Assembly (NCBI RefSeq): GCF_001522545.3
Contig: NC_031771.1
Location: 941,282 to 1,005,281, forward strand
Origin: Parus major
Lineage: Eukaryota; Chordata; Aves; Passeriformes; Paridae
Length of the DNA: 64,000 bases
Direction: 5' to 3'
Part shown: positions 1-13,700 of the stretch, piece after piece
Layout: each line of letters opens with the position of its first letter
Numbering within the stretch: the stretch's first letter is position 1
Position numbers and translations under genes: made by a program
Notes under the pieces: generated by a model
Database searches by the model: none
Seen by the model: only the letters and a program-made list of their open reading frames with translations
Told to the model about the DNA's origin: nothing

Positions 1-3000
1 TTCCTGGCTGGGTCCTGCTCTTGCAGGTTTGTCCAGGACAGTTGACCATGATGAGCATTTGTAAAGCTTGGCTTTGATATGGATGCAAGGAAAAGGTTTT
101 GATATGACCTCTAAGGTTTTGGTATCACCTCTAAGCAACAAAGAATCTGGCAAGAACATACTTCATTGTTGTGAACTCAGCTGGCTTGGAGAGGTGTCTT
201 TGACTCTGTAGTTGTCATTTCATAGAAAGAACACCCCTCAGTGGACACGGCTCTCTCTCAGTGCTTACTGCTTGCTCTTATAAAAGTTGCCATTAACCTG
301 AGATATATGCTGTACATTTCCAGGAATGTTGCTCAGCTGATTTATTGACATGGTTTTTCCTCATCCTTAGGTTCTTGCTCTGGCTTTCTTTCTCTTTTTC
401 CTTTTATCTTTTTTTTTCTCTTTTCCCCTTCTTTTGCTTGCTCTGCTTTCATTTTTTTCTTGCAAAAGTATTTGTAGTACTAGAGTTGTACTAGAGCTGA
501 AGATCTATGATTCTGCAACATTGAAGGTTAAATGCAAAATCCAGTGGTTATCCCGATTAACTGAACCATATGCCCTAGCACCTGTGCCTTTTACAGGTTC
601 TAGAGGAAGGAGATCTGCTTCTAAGCAATATGCAGCATTGCTTAGCAACAATTACAACCTTGTATAACACAGGATGGGTTAGCTGTATTCCCAGCACTGA
701 ACTTCTTATTGATGGTAGGCTCCTTGGTGACTCTTTTTCTGGGGATCACAAAGTAAATGTGCTCTTTGTTCAAGTGTGATTCTTCATTAGAGTTGCTCTG
801 TATATAGGGCAGAAGGGGAAGGTTTAGCTTTGAATAGCAGCTAGTGATGGGTAACTCTTAAAAGGTATGGAGATTCAATTCAATTTTAGTCAACATTTAG
901 CTACATAGAAGCTGTCCTAATTGTCTCTCACCCACTTTTTAAAAGACTTTTTAATTATATGGTCAATATCAATATCCTCAGATTCCTTTTGGTACCAATT
1001 TGCTTCAAAGTTCTGGGAGAAGACATGAGTATTGCAGCAGCTTCCTCTTCTAACCAAGGAGCAGCCTGCTTGAATATCATCTTAACACTAATGCTCAAGA
1101 CATTTACAAATAATTGCATAGGTTTAGAGCTAATATCAAGGCTAGGTTGGATGGGGCCCTGAGCAACCTGGTTCAATGAAATGTGTCCTTGCCCACAGCA
1201 GGGGGACAGTAACTAGATGATTAAGATCTGTTCCACCCCAAACAGTTCTATGATTCTATGATGATTCTGTGATTAGCACCTCAAGGTCTACTCAGACAAA
1301 CAGCTGGTTTGAAAAGAATTGCTTTTCCTTTTGAAATCTTTAGAAGTATCACTCTGAAATGAAGTGCAAAAATAGGAGTATTATCCTATAGTAAACAGTA
1401 GCCACTTCAATGCAAGTTGAAGTCCTGAGTTTGCTTTAAGTATATGAGATTCTGCAGTCTCCTGTATCTGAGCAGTCACAGTGCCATGGTTTTTAAGCCA
1501 TTGACCATTCTGAGGTCTTTATCAGTAAGATAAGATTTGTGTTTTGCTTCTAAGATTTTTTTCCCAAAGAAATCTCCTACTGATAGGGTCCAGTTTCCCA
1601 TCAGATGTTTGAGTTTTGATGAATCAAACTCTTTAAAAAAAATAAAAGTGGAAAATATGTTTTCTCAAATTTTCTCTCTAGTCCAAAAGTCTCAGCTAGC
1701 TGTGAGGCAGCTGTGAATTTGTTTTACATCAGAAATATTGCTAATCAGTATTGTGGACACCCTGTCTTTTATGTGATTCATAGAATGCAGAAGTGAAAAG
1801 GTGGAAACTCCATCAATAGAGGAAATTTAATGGAGAATAGAACATAGGTATGATTTTTCTTACTTAGAGACAATATTTGGAAGTCTGGAGAATATCTAAA
1901 GTATTCCAAGAAAATTGGTACAGTGATCTTCTAGGGAAAGGAGGTAGTCTTTATTGTGAATGGCACTACAGCTTTTATTTCAGCATGGAGACTTTAGTTC
2001 ACTGCAGAGAGTCTGATAATGGGATCCTGTTGCAAGTTGGAAACTGTCTCTTAAATTGGATGGTTAGAAAAGACACAATTAAAGCTCTCACTCGGTGGTT
2101 TTACACACTTGTCTGCCTGTGTTTTCAGGTGATTTGAGGACCAAGTGTGAATCTGAGTGGAGGTGTCAGTGAGACATGAACCATACTGTATTGCTTATCT
2201 CTGAAATCTTGAAACTAGCCTTTTATTTCTGTCTAAATCTGTCACTGGAAGCAGTAGGTAATAAGCAGCACTTGGAAGGGTTGTGTGGGTGTACGACAGC
2301 CTTCTGAAAGGAGACAAAAGGCGGTGCAGCCTGAGCTCTTGTTTCCTTCCAGAAGAGGGACTTGGGAGCTTATAAGTCAGCATCCCTTGTGCTGCTCCAG
2401 GTGCTGAGTGGAAGCATGACTAGAAGGACATGATTTGCAGGCTTTTTAATGAATAGTGCTTCCTGACTAGTTCTGGCTTATTCTTCTGAGTGTGTTTTTT
2501 TGGTGGTATTACTATCCAAGGGCGTTAGCACTCTTCAGCATAACAGAGCAGGACTTGCAGTGCTAAGATAAGGGTCATGTTTGGAAGCATGATTCTTTGA
2601 ACCCCACCCCCCTCACTCCCCCAGTTTTGAATTACCATTTTGTTTTATCAGAAATTAAACTGGGATTTAAATTATATGTGAATATAAAGTGTTCAGTAAA
2701 AGTTAGAACAAAGAAAGATAATCTGTGTAAGTTTAGCAATATACTTTAAGTCATTTAAATGGTATTTGTGAAAAAAGCCCAAATTGGCTATATTTAGCTG
2801 AAAAAACTCTTTTTAAGGTTGGAGTCAGGGTTGATTTTTCCAAAAGCTTGGTGGTTGAAGCATTCGTCTGCGATGCAGAAAATATAGATAAAATACCCAC
2901 TCTGAGAGGCTTTAAATCCAAGTATCCCTACCTTGAATCAGATGCTAAGAGGACTGAATTCAATTTACACCCAGGTCAGGTAAGAAGCTTAACCCAGCTG

Positions 3001-4672
3001 ATTGCAATGTATCTGGCAACTGACCTACAAACCCCATTTTGGCATATATTATCAGCATGCAGAGCTGCAGTATTTTTTGTGTCCATATGGGTTTTCCAGC
3101 AATATAGCACCTGTATTCTGGACTCTTTGCTCTAGTCCTTGCTGTCATCTTCTCCATCAACAAACACATCCTAAAGTTGTCTGGCTTCCCTTTTTCCCAT
3201 TTCTTCAACTGAGATGTGTGCATGAGGTAGCTGTGACTTAATACAGTATCATGATGTATACCCAGATTTGGTGTTACATTACTAGCATAATCCTCTCACC
3301 TACCTGTATGTCTGGGTTAATGGGAGCATTTGACACCATGGTTTCTGAGGTGGGCAAGATGTGCAACAATGATACTGTCCTGTTTTACTTATTTATAAAT
3401 ACATTTATTTATTCAGTCTCAGGTTAGAGCCTGTTTTCAGCTCTATATAGCCATACTGATGTGAAGGATCTATTTGAGAAATAAGGACCGGAAGTGAAGA
3501 AGGCCCTTAAATTCTGACCTGGCTGTGTTATCACAATATCAGAAAAGAATGGATCTTTGTGTTGGTTTTCAAAATACCTTTTTCTTTGTGGTGATTACAG
3601 TAGTCCTTTAGAAATATGCTTGTGGTCTTTTCTGGAATACCAGAATTCCTAGTTCTGTTTTTCCCTTCTTCCACCTTCTGGGGTGACCTGTTTTATGTAT
3701 GGCAACCACTCCATCCCTCCAAAAGCAGCCTTAATATAGACAGCTGGAGGGAACCAACCATGAAAGAGGAGCTATCAGCTCTCCTCAGAGGGACCATACA
3801 TACTGTCACTCTCAGCCTTGGAACTAAAGGATTAGTTTCAGATCTGAGTTTTTTCTTGACATGATGTAGATATCAATAATATTAGATGGAAAGAGACTAG
3901 AGTAACACTTCAGGCATCTGGGTTTTTCTCCTGAGTCAAACATTTATTTGCAATGTGGCTTTGGACAAATTCACTGTGCCTTGTGTTCCTCCTTTTGAAA
4001 CAGAAATAATTCTGCTTTTCTAGATATAATTCTGCTGACTAGAAGGACATGCTATATAAAAGTTTGGCATTATTATATATTTGTTTGTTATTGTTCTGTC
4101 TTCTAGCTAGGATGGCAGAGGAATTGTGCTTTTCAATACCATTTGTGCTGTGCTAAATTTACAGATTTGTGCTGTTTCCATTTCTGTGCCATATTCTGCT
4201 CTCATGTTCCCCTGAATAGTGAGAGAGATAACTGGGATGTGATAAGGTATGTAAAGGAAGAAATATACCCAGGAGGAAAGGGCAGAATTATGCATCCTGG
4301 ATATTTTGGTATCCAGGGGAAGATGGCAAACACCCCCAGGTGTTTGGGTTCAGCTTGCAAGTCAGTCTGAGTAGGCAACTTAAGTGGGAAGTGGGGGACC
4401 AGTGGGAAGCATAAGGGCCACAAGCCTTGGTGTCCCCAAAGGACTCTTTTCTCAAATGGTTTCTCACCGCTTTATTATAAACCTGTTTCCTTTGTGTAGA
4501 GGTTTTTGTTTATTCCTTTTTTTTTCTGGTAGTTTCTGATGATGTTATTTTGGGATGACCAAATATGCATTCACCATCATTAGTGGCTTCTTCTCATGTT
4601 ATTTGTTTCATGTTCAGGGCAACAAGATTAGCAACCAGATTGTAAAATAATGAGCTACCTTGTGTATTTCAG
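1..4672 (+). other. SLC7A11 intron (3' part)
   Basis: Noncoding sequence upstream of the first visible exon. I looked for the preceding xCT exon (the TM6 segment and the Glu-Glu-Val-Glu-Asn-Pro-Glu-Lys region) and did not find it, so it lies before the window. Apart from a CR1 fragment at about 1138-1274 I see no gene or RNA. The short open frames here have no recognisable similarity. Confidence 0.7.
1138..1274 (+). repeat. CR1 LINE 3' end
   Basis: The sequence has the typical CR1 tail: AAGGCTAGGTTGGATGGGG, GAGCAACCTGG, then TTCTATGATTCTATGATGAT-type octamers. It is a short 5'-truncated copy inside the intron. Confidence 0.85.
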
Positions 4673-4796
4673 AAACATACCCCTCGCAATATGCATTTCA
4701 ATGATTATCGTCACAGTTGGCTATGTGTTAACAAACGTGGCTTATTTCACTACAATCAGTGCTGGGGAATTGCTGCTTTCAAAAGCTGTAGCAGTG
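4673..4796 (+). CDS. SLC7A11: SLC7A11 exon, TM7 (124 nt)
   Basis: The acceptor is TTTCAG at 4667-4672 and the donor is GTAAGT from 4797. The first base completes the Lys codon that starts in the upstream exon. The exon then encodes [10 protein letters not shown]...[13 protein letters not shown], the TM7 segment, and ends LLLSKAVAV. Human xCT has Thr where this bird has the first Asn, and Asn-Ala-Glu-Glu where this has Ser-Ala-Gly-Glu. The exon ends on a codon boundary. Confidence 0.97.
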
Positions 4797-7700
4797 GTAA
4801 GTTACAGAAGAAAAATACAAAGATATATTCCTGCTGCAGTTATGTTTGTTGATATTATTCTTATTTTCAGGGGGGAAAAAAATTGGGTGAACAGATGCAG
4901 TCAGGTTTTAGTATAGCAGCACTCACTAGTATTTCAGTGAAATTTGATTTTTGATGAGTAGGATTGCACTTCAGGCCATTTATAATGTAACTTTGGGCTG
5001 TATTTATTTACCTCTTACAACAAAGTCAATAGGAGTTACATTTCATAGCCAAGTACATAGTTGAAAAATTCAGTGCTAAATTTTAAGTTCAGCTCCAGGG
5101 AAGCAGGAATTGCAGATATGATGGAAGAGAGAGCTCTGAATTATCTTGTGTAGCAGCATACAGTAACTTTGTTTCTGTACTATCTGTGTCCTGAGTGCTT
5201 GGAAGGGGGCTGCTGTGAATACTGGAGCTCATTTGGGAAGAAATTGCAAGGCAACCTGACTAGGAAATACTGCTTTGATTGTTCTCGCTGAATTGTAGTG
5301 ATTACACCGATTTTTATATTTGTAGTATCTGAGTCACAATGAGGAAATAAATAATTCCATTTCTTTTCCAATAGTGATACTGCCTGTGTTTATTTCAGTT
5401 GACGTGAGTTTTAAAAAATGACCAAATTCTGTAGCTTACAGGAGGTCTAGAAAGAAAGCATTTTATAAACGTGACAAAAATTATGCATGTTGCATGTAGT
5501 GCCCCAAACTCCAGTTAAGGCTCTTCTGCTAACCTAAAGCACTAAAGCCTGAATGGATCGACTATACCACTGAGTCATACCAGCTGAGTGCAATGAAGGC
5601 TGTAGATGAAAGGTATTTGGTGTGCAGATCAGACCTTGATCCATTCAGACTTGGTCTGCTTTGGAGTCATAATGGTCTAAACTGACATGAGTCAGGGCCT
5701 GATTCCACCTCCTCATCACTGCTTCAACTGGAGATCTTCCACATGCCATCAGGGATAAGGGTAGGACAGCTCAGCTGTAGTAGCTGTGCTCTCACAGAAG
5801 AGGCAACATATGCACAGCACAATTTTCATCAAGGGATGCAGAGAAGGAGTATAACTAACACCATGATAATTTGTTAATAGAGGACAATTATCTTCCCATT
5901 TTATGAAAAATCATTGTGTGTTTTTCTCTTTTTTCTAACAGACATTTGCTGAACGACTAATGGGAAACTTTTCTTTAGCTGTACCAGTGTTTGTTGCTCT
6001 CTCCTGCTTTGGATCTATGAATGGTGGCATTTTTGCAGTCTCCAGGTGAGCACTGCTGATGTTCCTGGGGGTAAGGGCTTGGGAGACATACTGAAAGTAT
6101 GGAAGCAAGGGGAAGGGAGAGTAGGATTCATTTCTTTAGCAGGATATGATAAATGACTACACTGTTTACCAGGTGTAGGCCTTTTTCTCACTTTTTTTAA
6201 AAATCCTTTGAATGGTTTGGAAATTAATCTCTCTGAGGCTAGCCCTTAATCAGTGGCTGCTTTTTTTCATGTAAAGGAGGAAAACTGACGGGAAGATATT
6301 AACTCTTTCCAAATCAAAGGACACCTTCAGAGATTATTTTGATTTCTGTGTGTGAGTTTCTCCTGCCAGTGCTTTCATTTAGAACGCCTCAAACAAGACT
6401 AAGAAGAGCTGCTCTGCTCTGTGACTTTCATGAGCCACTTTGCATACTCATGGTAATGAGTACTTTTAAAGTCTGTCCACATTTATTTCCTACCAGGATG
6501 TTCTTCGTTGCATCCCGTGAGGGTCACCTTCCAGAAATTCTCTCCATGATTCATGTCCGCAAGCACACTCCTCTGCCAGCTGTCACTGTTTTGGTAAATC
6601 ATACAAAGAAATGTTCCTGCACTAGAATTCATATGATAGGCTTGCTCTGGAGGATTCAAACAGACTTTGGGCACTGCTTGAGTCTCATTTATTAATGTGA
6701 ACATGGGCTTTGGGCAGGGCTGAGGACAGGAGAAAGAGGAATGAGATTTGGGAGTTGTTCTTATTGTATCATCTCCTTGCTTTCTTGCCTATCACTGCAA
6801 TCTAATTCATATCTTACTGCTTTGGATTTCTAAGGACCTGCTAGTGATGAGCTAGTTCCCTTTCAGAGAGACAAATTACAGTTAAACAAACAAAAAATGG
6901 ATTAAGTTAACTGAAAGTTGAACTAAACACCAGCATCTGGGAGCACCCTAAAGGCTCATTATACTACTTTATAGTGACAAATGCAAACAGTTTTGAACTT
7001 AGATAATGGAGAGGGAACCCTCAGCTGTCCAGCATTGTGGTGATTAAAAAATAAGAGAACATGTGCCTGGGAAATAGTCTGTGACTTTTCTAGGAAAAAA
7101 CACTGGTGCTTTAGAGGAAATACTATTACTGACTTCTAAAATAAGTAGCAAAGGTAAATGTTAGCCATGTGTTAGTTTTGCAGACTAATTTGTATGGTAA
7201 AAGTTAGAACTAAATGTCAAAATATCAACTTTGAAGTTCAGTTTTATAGTGTGAGGAAGATTCTCACTTAACTTGCAGTCTTCATAGTCATGGGTGTTCA
7301 GCCCCTCTTTTGGGATCAATGACTGCAGTGTATCTGGATAGGCCTCTGCCATATTTGGGGACTTACAGCCAAAGCAAAAGATGCACCTATGAGTCTATGC
7401 TAGTAAGAGCAAATGCTTGTGTAATTTGAATCAGTTTTTGCTATTGATGCCTGTAAGCTCACTGCTGAGTTGTTGAATTTTATATGTACACATACAACTA
7501 TAGGCTTTGAAATTTTGAAAATTAGGCAGTGTGATTATGGTGACAAGTTTTAATGAAATCAATTTTCCATAAACATTTAGTTCTTTGGGTGTAGTCATAC
7601 CTTGTGAGTTAATTGCATTGACTATTTTTTGTAGAATGAAATGCACAAAATGTATTAATACATTATTTTTTACTGACAGATGTTTTCTGCTATTGCATAT

Positions 7701-10700
7701 GGTCCTGTTACACCAGTGCATTGATTTCCTTTGAAAAAGTCAGATTCTCATATGAAGATGGCTTTCCTTCAAAGATTGCAATGTTTTAGCTAACCTTATT
7801 GCAAGTAGAACTTAGAGCAGTGGCAGGATATAATCTAAATCAATAGTGATTTTAGCATTTCCCTATTTTATTTCTCCTTCCAAGTTCTGCACACTGTAAG
7901 AAAGGAAAGAGCTCTTCAGGATAAATTGAGAAAACAAGCATGTGTTTGAAGCTTGCTAAATTAAAAAACAACACCTTTTTTTGAAATTAAGAAATTTGTT
8001 TATGTGTATATGTTCCTAGAGAAATTTCCCAGTCTGACCATTCACGAGACTTCCTGGCAATCACACGCCCAATGCCAGATCACTGCTGGGACCATCGCCC
8101 CTTCACAGTGGTGGCTCTGGTGACTCAATGGGTCACCGCTGGACTCCTGCACATCCTACTCACAGGCCTGGTTTCCCCACTGCTTCAGCCCTGAGTTTTC
8201 CATGGCAGAGTATCAGATGTCTCATTCCATAAAGCCACTTAGTCCCAGCACAGGAACACAGAAACAGATGAACCTGTACCCCTGAGGAGGGGACGCCCAG
8301 CAAAGGAATCCCATGGCTTTTATACCCTACATTCTCCCCAGAAGTCTTTTTCTTCCTTCCAAGTCCTTGTTTCCTCCTCCATCTCTGTGTTCATCCACTT
8401 TGCTGGCTTCACCAGTCTTCATCTGCTTTGGTATCCGAAGGGTCAGCAATTCCTGGCTCCTGCTGTGTCACCCATTGTCTCTTCCTCTGGCTGGGGTCAC
8501 CAGTCTTTCATACGCTTTGTTATCCCAAAGGCTGGCACTTCATGGCCTCTTGTCAGCCTTCCGAATGGATCTATGAACTCAGTCTTCATTTCAATCTGCA
8601 TCTTAGTCTGCATCTGAATTTGCAAGTTGAGCTACCTGGACCAGAAGTATTCCTCACCAATGTGAGGAATTTGATAGATGTGTGTAGTAACTCATAGAAA
8701 TCATGCAAACTGATTGTAATCCTGCTTTCTTGTAGTTTTTCTCTTCTTTTTTTGTATTTTTTAAAGGAGAGAGGATAGCTCTCTTTCACTTGCATTATTG
8801 CATATAGCTTGCATTATAGTTATAACAGATTTTAAACTTTTAGAGGCTGAGTCTGTAGAGAAGAAATCTTGCCCAATATAATTCAGTGGTACAATTTCCG
8901 TTGACATTTATGTAGGAGTTTGTTTAATATCTATATGTAAGTAACCAAGGACTTTATAAGTCATTAAAAGTTGGAGTCCAGAGATCCACATTTGAAATAT
9001 TGATCCTTCTGATTCAAATCCATGTTGTCTGCACTGCTTTTGAAAAAAAAGGAGAGGCTGTGAATCTAGATAAATGATACAAGTTAATTTTCTCTGTTTA
9101 AAGATTTAGCTCAGTGTTTTACTATATCTGCAGTTGATTTCACCTATTGCATTGTTATAAACCTAAAGGCTCTCACTTCCAGGATGTTCCCTCTTGCTGA
9201 AGAATGAGGGATATGGGGAATTTGACTTAGTCCTTCATGCCCAAATGCAAAGACTTTTTTTGTCCAGATACTACTTTGAAATAGATCCATCTTCACTAAC
9301 CATCTAACTCATGACAAAACACTCTATTTTATACATAATCTTCTACCTGCCTTTCAGAAGCCTTGTATGGAGACTAGCTTTTTTAGGAGAAACACTAGTC
9401 TGGTGTCTCCTCTCCTTCTAGCTCTTCTGTAGCTGCCTGAATGCCAGCTAAATTCTTCCTTCTGCTTATAAATATTTGCATTTACAATGTGCAGTAAGTC
9501 TGCACTCTGCAAGTCTGAAAGGCAAAACTAGCCCAGTGTGCCCAGCTGGCATCTCATGGTGTGGAACTGCCCTTTGCCATTTCCTCTTCTTACTTCCCCT
9601 TTGAAGCCTGAGGGACTAGGACATTTTCCTTCCACAAAACACCTAGAGACCTCTGCTTTCATATGATCAGATGTGACCAAAATTTAACTGTTCTTATCAT
9701 TTGCATCAGCAATGAGCAACTAAACCTGCAGTGAGCTCATATCCCATGAGAATTCTGCCCAGGATGCTCCAGCGCTTTGGTGGTGCAGTGTGCCTGTGTA
9801 TTTTTGTCTGGGTCACAGGGGACAGATTTGTATTGACTATGTGTGGCCACCCAGGACAGATATATATTATTCCAAAGGGATCTCAGGGGACAGCTAGACA
9901 TTGATCACACACCTGATTGCATGACAAAGGCAAGCCTGAAGTCTGTGGCACTCAGGTATGTGCATAAGGCTGTGCTGCTTTGTCCCTGTGGGAAAATTTG
10001 ACATCACTGCTGTAAAATAATAGAGATCGATCTACTGAACCTCTCTTATGCTCTGAATTTCTTTTGCAGCATCCTCTCACAATGATAATGTTATTCAACG
10101 GGGATCTCTACAGCCTCTTGAATTTCCTCAGCTTTGCCAGGTGGCTTTTTATTGGACTAGTAGTTGCTGGGTTGATTTATCTCAGATATAAACGTCCTGA
10201 TATGCCTCGTCCTTTCAAGGTAACATCTGCTCTCTACTATTTTACATGAATCCTCCTTCCTTTCTATCCTGTAGTCAGATAGCAAAGGAGCATTTTCTGA
10301 TGTAACTCTTTTTCAGGAAAAACAGATTTAAGAGAAAACAGTGTTTTGCAGTGAAGACAGTTTTTCTGCAAGGTCCCCAGTGCTACCCCAGCTGTGTTCC
10401 ATTCTGGAAAAGAATTCTTGCCTCTTCCCTGTGCTTGGGGGGCAGAGACTGAAGCTGCTGTGCTGAGATGAAGGTGTTTGCTCAGTTTTGCCTGTCTGTT
10501 GTGTTCAGGCTGTGTGATGTGAACTGTGTGATGTGTGGAAATACCTTGAGCCCTCTGCAGTCACAAAGGGTTCAGACTGCAAATATTGGGGTTACATGTG
10601 CCAACCTAATTTTCAGCCAGTCTTTCTATTGTATTTAATGTCTCTTTTGATAAAGGTAGAGATAATTTTACCACCAAAAAGTCATGTCAAGCATTAGAAT

Positions 10701-13700
10701 TTATGAGAGAGAGCATTTATGTCTGTTGGGGATTAGGTGTCCTTCTTTTGGTTCTGGCTCACCTGTGGAATTTTTACCCATTAGTTGCTGGGAAACCCTG
10801 ACTGTTGGTACTTGGTGGTGTTACAATCCACAAGGTGGGATTCATGGTGTGGTTCTTTTATTGGATCTTAGAGTACAAAAGCTTATCAGCAAACCAAGGA
10901 CTTAAACAGCAAAACACATTTTATTGAGTGCTCATCAGCACTAATATGTGATAGAGGGAAAAGAGGAGAAAGCAAAGCATAAGGAAAAGAGAGTAAGGGG
11001 ATTATAGCTATCAATGTTGAAGTCCACTCAGCCGTCCAATGATGCAGAGTCTTCTGTCTGTTGGGGAGATCTCAAAGGAAGGTAAATTCGGGGTATAATT
11101 TTATAGTCTTTTACAAAGCGAGAGTCACGGGGCCAAAAACAGAGGAGATTAATGATCATTGTGATGAATTCCATTGTGCAGGGGGCAGGTGTAGGGTACA
11201 GAGCAAACCACGTCTTTCAAGCCTCTGCTCACCGGTAGGAACGAGGGCAATGTGGTGTGGAAACCCATTGTGCAGGGTACCACACAAAAGCCTCTACTCA
11301 CCAGCAGGAACGAGGGCAGTGTACTGTGCAACCACCTGCAAGCAGTCACTTAGCAAACATCCACCTCAGCTAGGCCTGAACCCCTAAACCAAGTCCCTTG
11401 TGATATTCAGGGTCTCAGTCTCTGTCCTTGAGACGGTTGTGAGACAGATGAGAGAATCTTTGGACCATCTCTTACGGGTGGGTATTTGAGAAACACAAAG
11501 TTGGGCCCAGGGGAAAAGCGGGGAAGGAAAAGAGGAGGGCAGGGACAGTTTGGTGGGCTTCTTCAGCTTAAGAGGACACTTCACTGAGATCTGTTGCTGT
11601 GGAGGGAAGGGAACTTCGCCATCACCCAGACAGAGCTGCTGCTTCTTCTTCTCCTTCCCTCTTCCTTGCTGGGCCTCGCACCCCCTGTCCTGCCGGGACA
11701 TGTGGCAGTGCCAGCCACCACCATGGAGCTGCTGATACACCTCAGCCACTGGCCCAGGATCTCTGCTCATTACTGCTATTCCAGCTGGCTGTTCCTCAGA
11801 GCCCTGCAGGAACACTGGGAGTGCCCACCTGAGGTGGTTTGTGAAGCAAAGCCTCTCCTCCATCCCTTCCCGTCTCGGCCAAGAAGGCTGTCACAGGGTC
11901 CCTGGTTCTGTTTTTTTGTTAACACTGTAGTTATTGTTGTTTGTGTGTCTTGTTATACACACTAGTAAAGAACTGTTATTCCTATCCCCAGATCTCTGCC
12001 TGAGAACACCTTGATTTCAAAATTTTGGTGCTCAACAGTGGGGCCTGAGGGCACTGAGAAAAAAAGGTCAAAAAAGGAATAACAATTCTTAAATAACCTA
12101 ACTTTTGTGTGCTGGATTTAGAAACCTTGTTAAGTAGAACCATGTGGTCCAGCTTACCCAGGTTTGGGTGGCATGTGATCACGGCTATATTTCTCCCATT
12201 TGCTCCACCTCACCTAAATATGGGTCCTATAACTAAGGCTTGTGTGGCTGTTATCCAGTTTGTTTTGTGGGTTGATAAGGTGAGGAATTTGTGGATGTTT
12301 AATTTCCTCTGGACGGCGGGCTCATGGATTCAGAGCTATCATACACTAACTGGATGGTTTTGGGGTTGCTTTAATAATGGCACCTACTGGGAGAAAATGA
12401 CAGCTGGGGAAATTTTCTCCCAACCTTTCACCCAGTTCCTTGAGCTTACTGCACCAGTTTTCAAAGGGTTACAATCTTCTCTAGGTGCTAATGACACCAT
12501 ACACTGGCTAGTGTTGCTGATAGGCCTGTTCTACTTAGCATTCAGAGATAAGAGGAGTTTGACTGGAATAAGCACCCTGACACCTACCCCAGAGAATAGG
12601 GGTGCTGCCCCAGAACCTGACCCTGCCCCAGAGGCCACCTCAGAAATGAACCACCCAGAGTGGGTGGGGGTTCCGGTGACGGAGATACGTGAGATGGGCT
12701 AAATGCTAAAGGAGTGCGCTTCCTCAGCTGTTGGAAAACCCTCCCCTTGCCTCGAAGAGGGAGAGTCTGATGGTGCAGCAGTGGAACCCACAGACGTTAC
12801 AACCGTCCAGGTTCCAGCTGAACCACAAGGGCAGTCACAGCCAGCAGCAGTTGTGCCTATGGTAACGAGGAAGTCTAAGATGAAATCACAGCACCCTGTT
12901 GATAAGGATAAGAAAGGAGGGCCCTCACAACCCGCAGGGGAGCCAGAGGTTGAGATCATCACCAAGTCCCTGATGCATGAGAGCCTCTGTAATCTGCCAA
13001 AAGACATTGTGAGCTGGGGGCATGAGGCTTATGTGACCTGGTTACTTTGGGTCTGGGATCTTATGGGTACAGGCATGCAACTGGATGGTGGTGAGGCAAA
13101 GAATGTGGGACCCTTGACCCAGGACTCAGGTGTGAATCAGGTATTCGTAAGGGAGCCGAAGGCCCTTTCCCTCTGGGAGCAGCTGTTAATGAGTGTAAGA
13201 GAGAAGTTTGTTCACAGAGAGAGAATGGAAGAGCACCATCATGGAAAGAGCTGGAAAACCGTTGAGGAAGGGATCCAACAGCTGAAGTGGTGGTATTGGA
13301 GGTCCTTTTTGGGAGGGGTGGACAGCATGATAATGACCCCGACAAAGTCAAGTGCACTGGGCAGATGTTGTGGAATCTGGCAAGTCTAGGGCCATGTGAA
13401 TACACCACCTTCGTGGCAATGATTAATGCTGATAACAACCGAGAGACAGGGTGTTCTGTCACCAACAAGCTTAGAAGCTATGAGAGTATGGTCCATGGCC
13501 CGCTGCAAGCTCAGGTCTCTGCTGGGATTCAAAGAAGAAATTAAGGAAATGAAGGAAATGAGGGAAGAGATGAAGAAGAGCAGTTCCCATATGGCACCAG
13601 GGCGAGTTACAAGCCCCAAACTCCAAGCCAAACGTCCCCCAGCTAGAGAGAGAGGGCACACCCCTCAAGCTGAGCTGTCGTTCTTTCTGCATGACCATAG

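Noticed and set aside
2848..3135. 95-codon open frame upstream of the first visible xCT exon
   Set aside because: It does not match any part of xCT or another family I know and has no clear splice context; likely chance.
8313..8697. Overlapping open frames in all three + frames
   Set aside because: They follow the stop-poor composition and duplication of a repeat-like block, with no domain.
11384..11863. 159-codon minus-strand frame
   Set aside because: Most of it recurs in the 3' LTR on the minus strand, so it is LTR sequence and not a gene.
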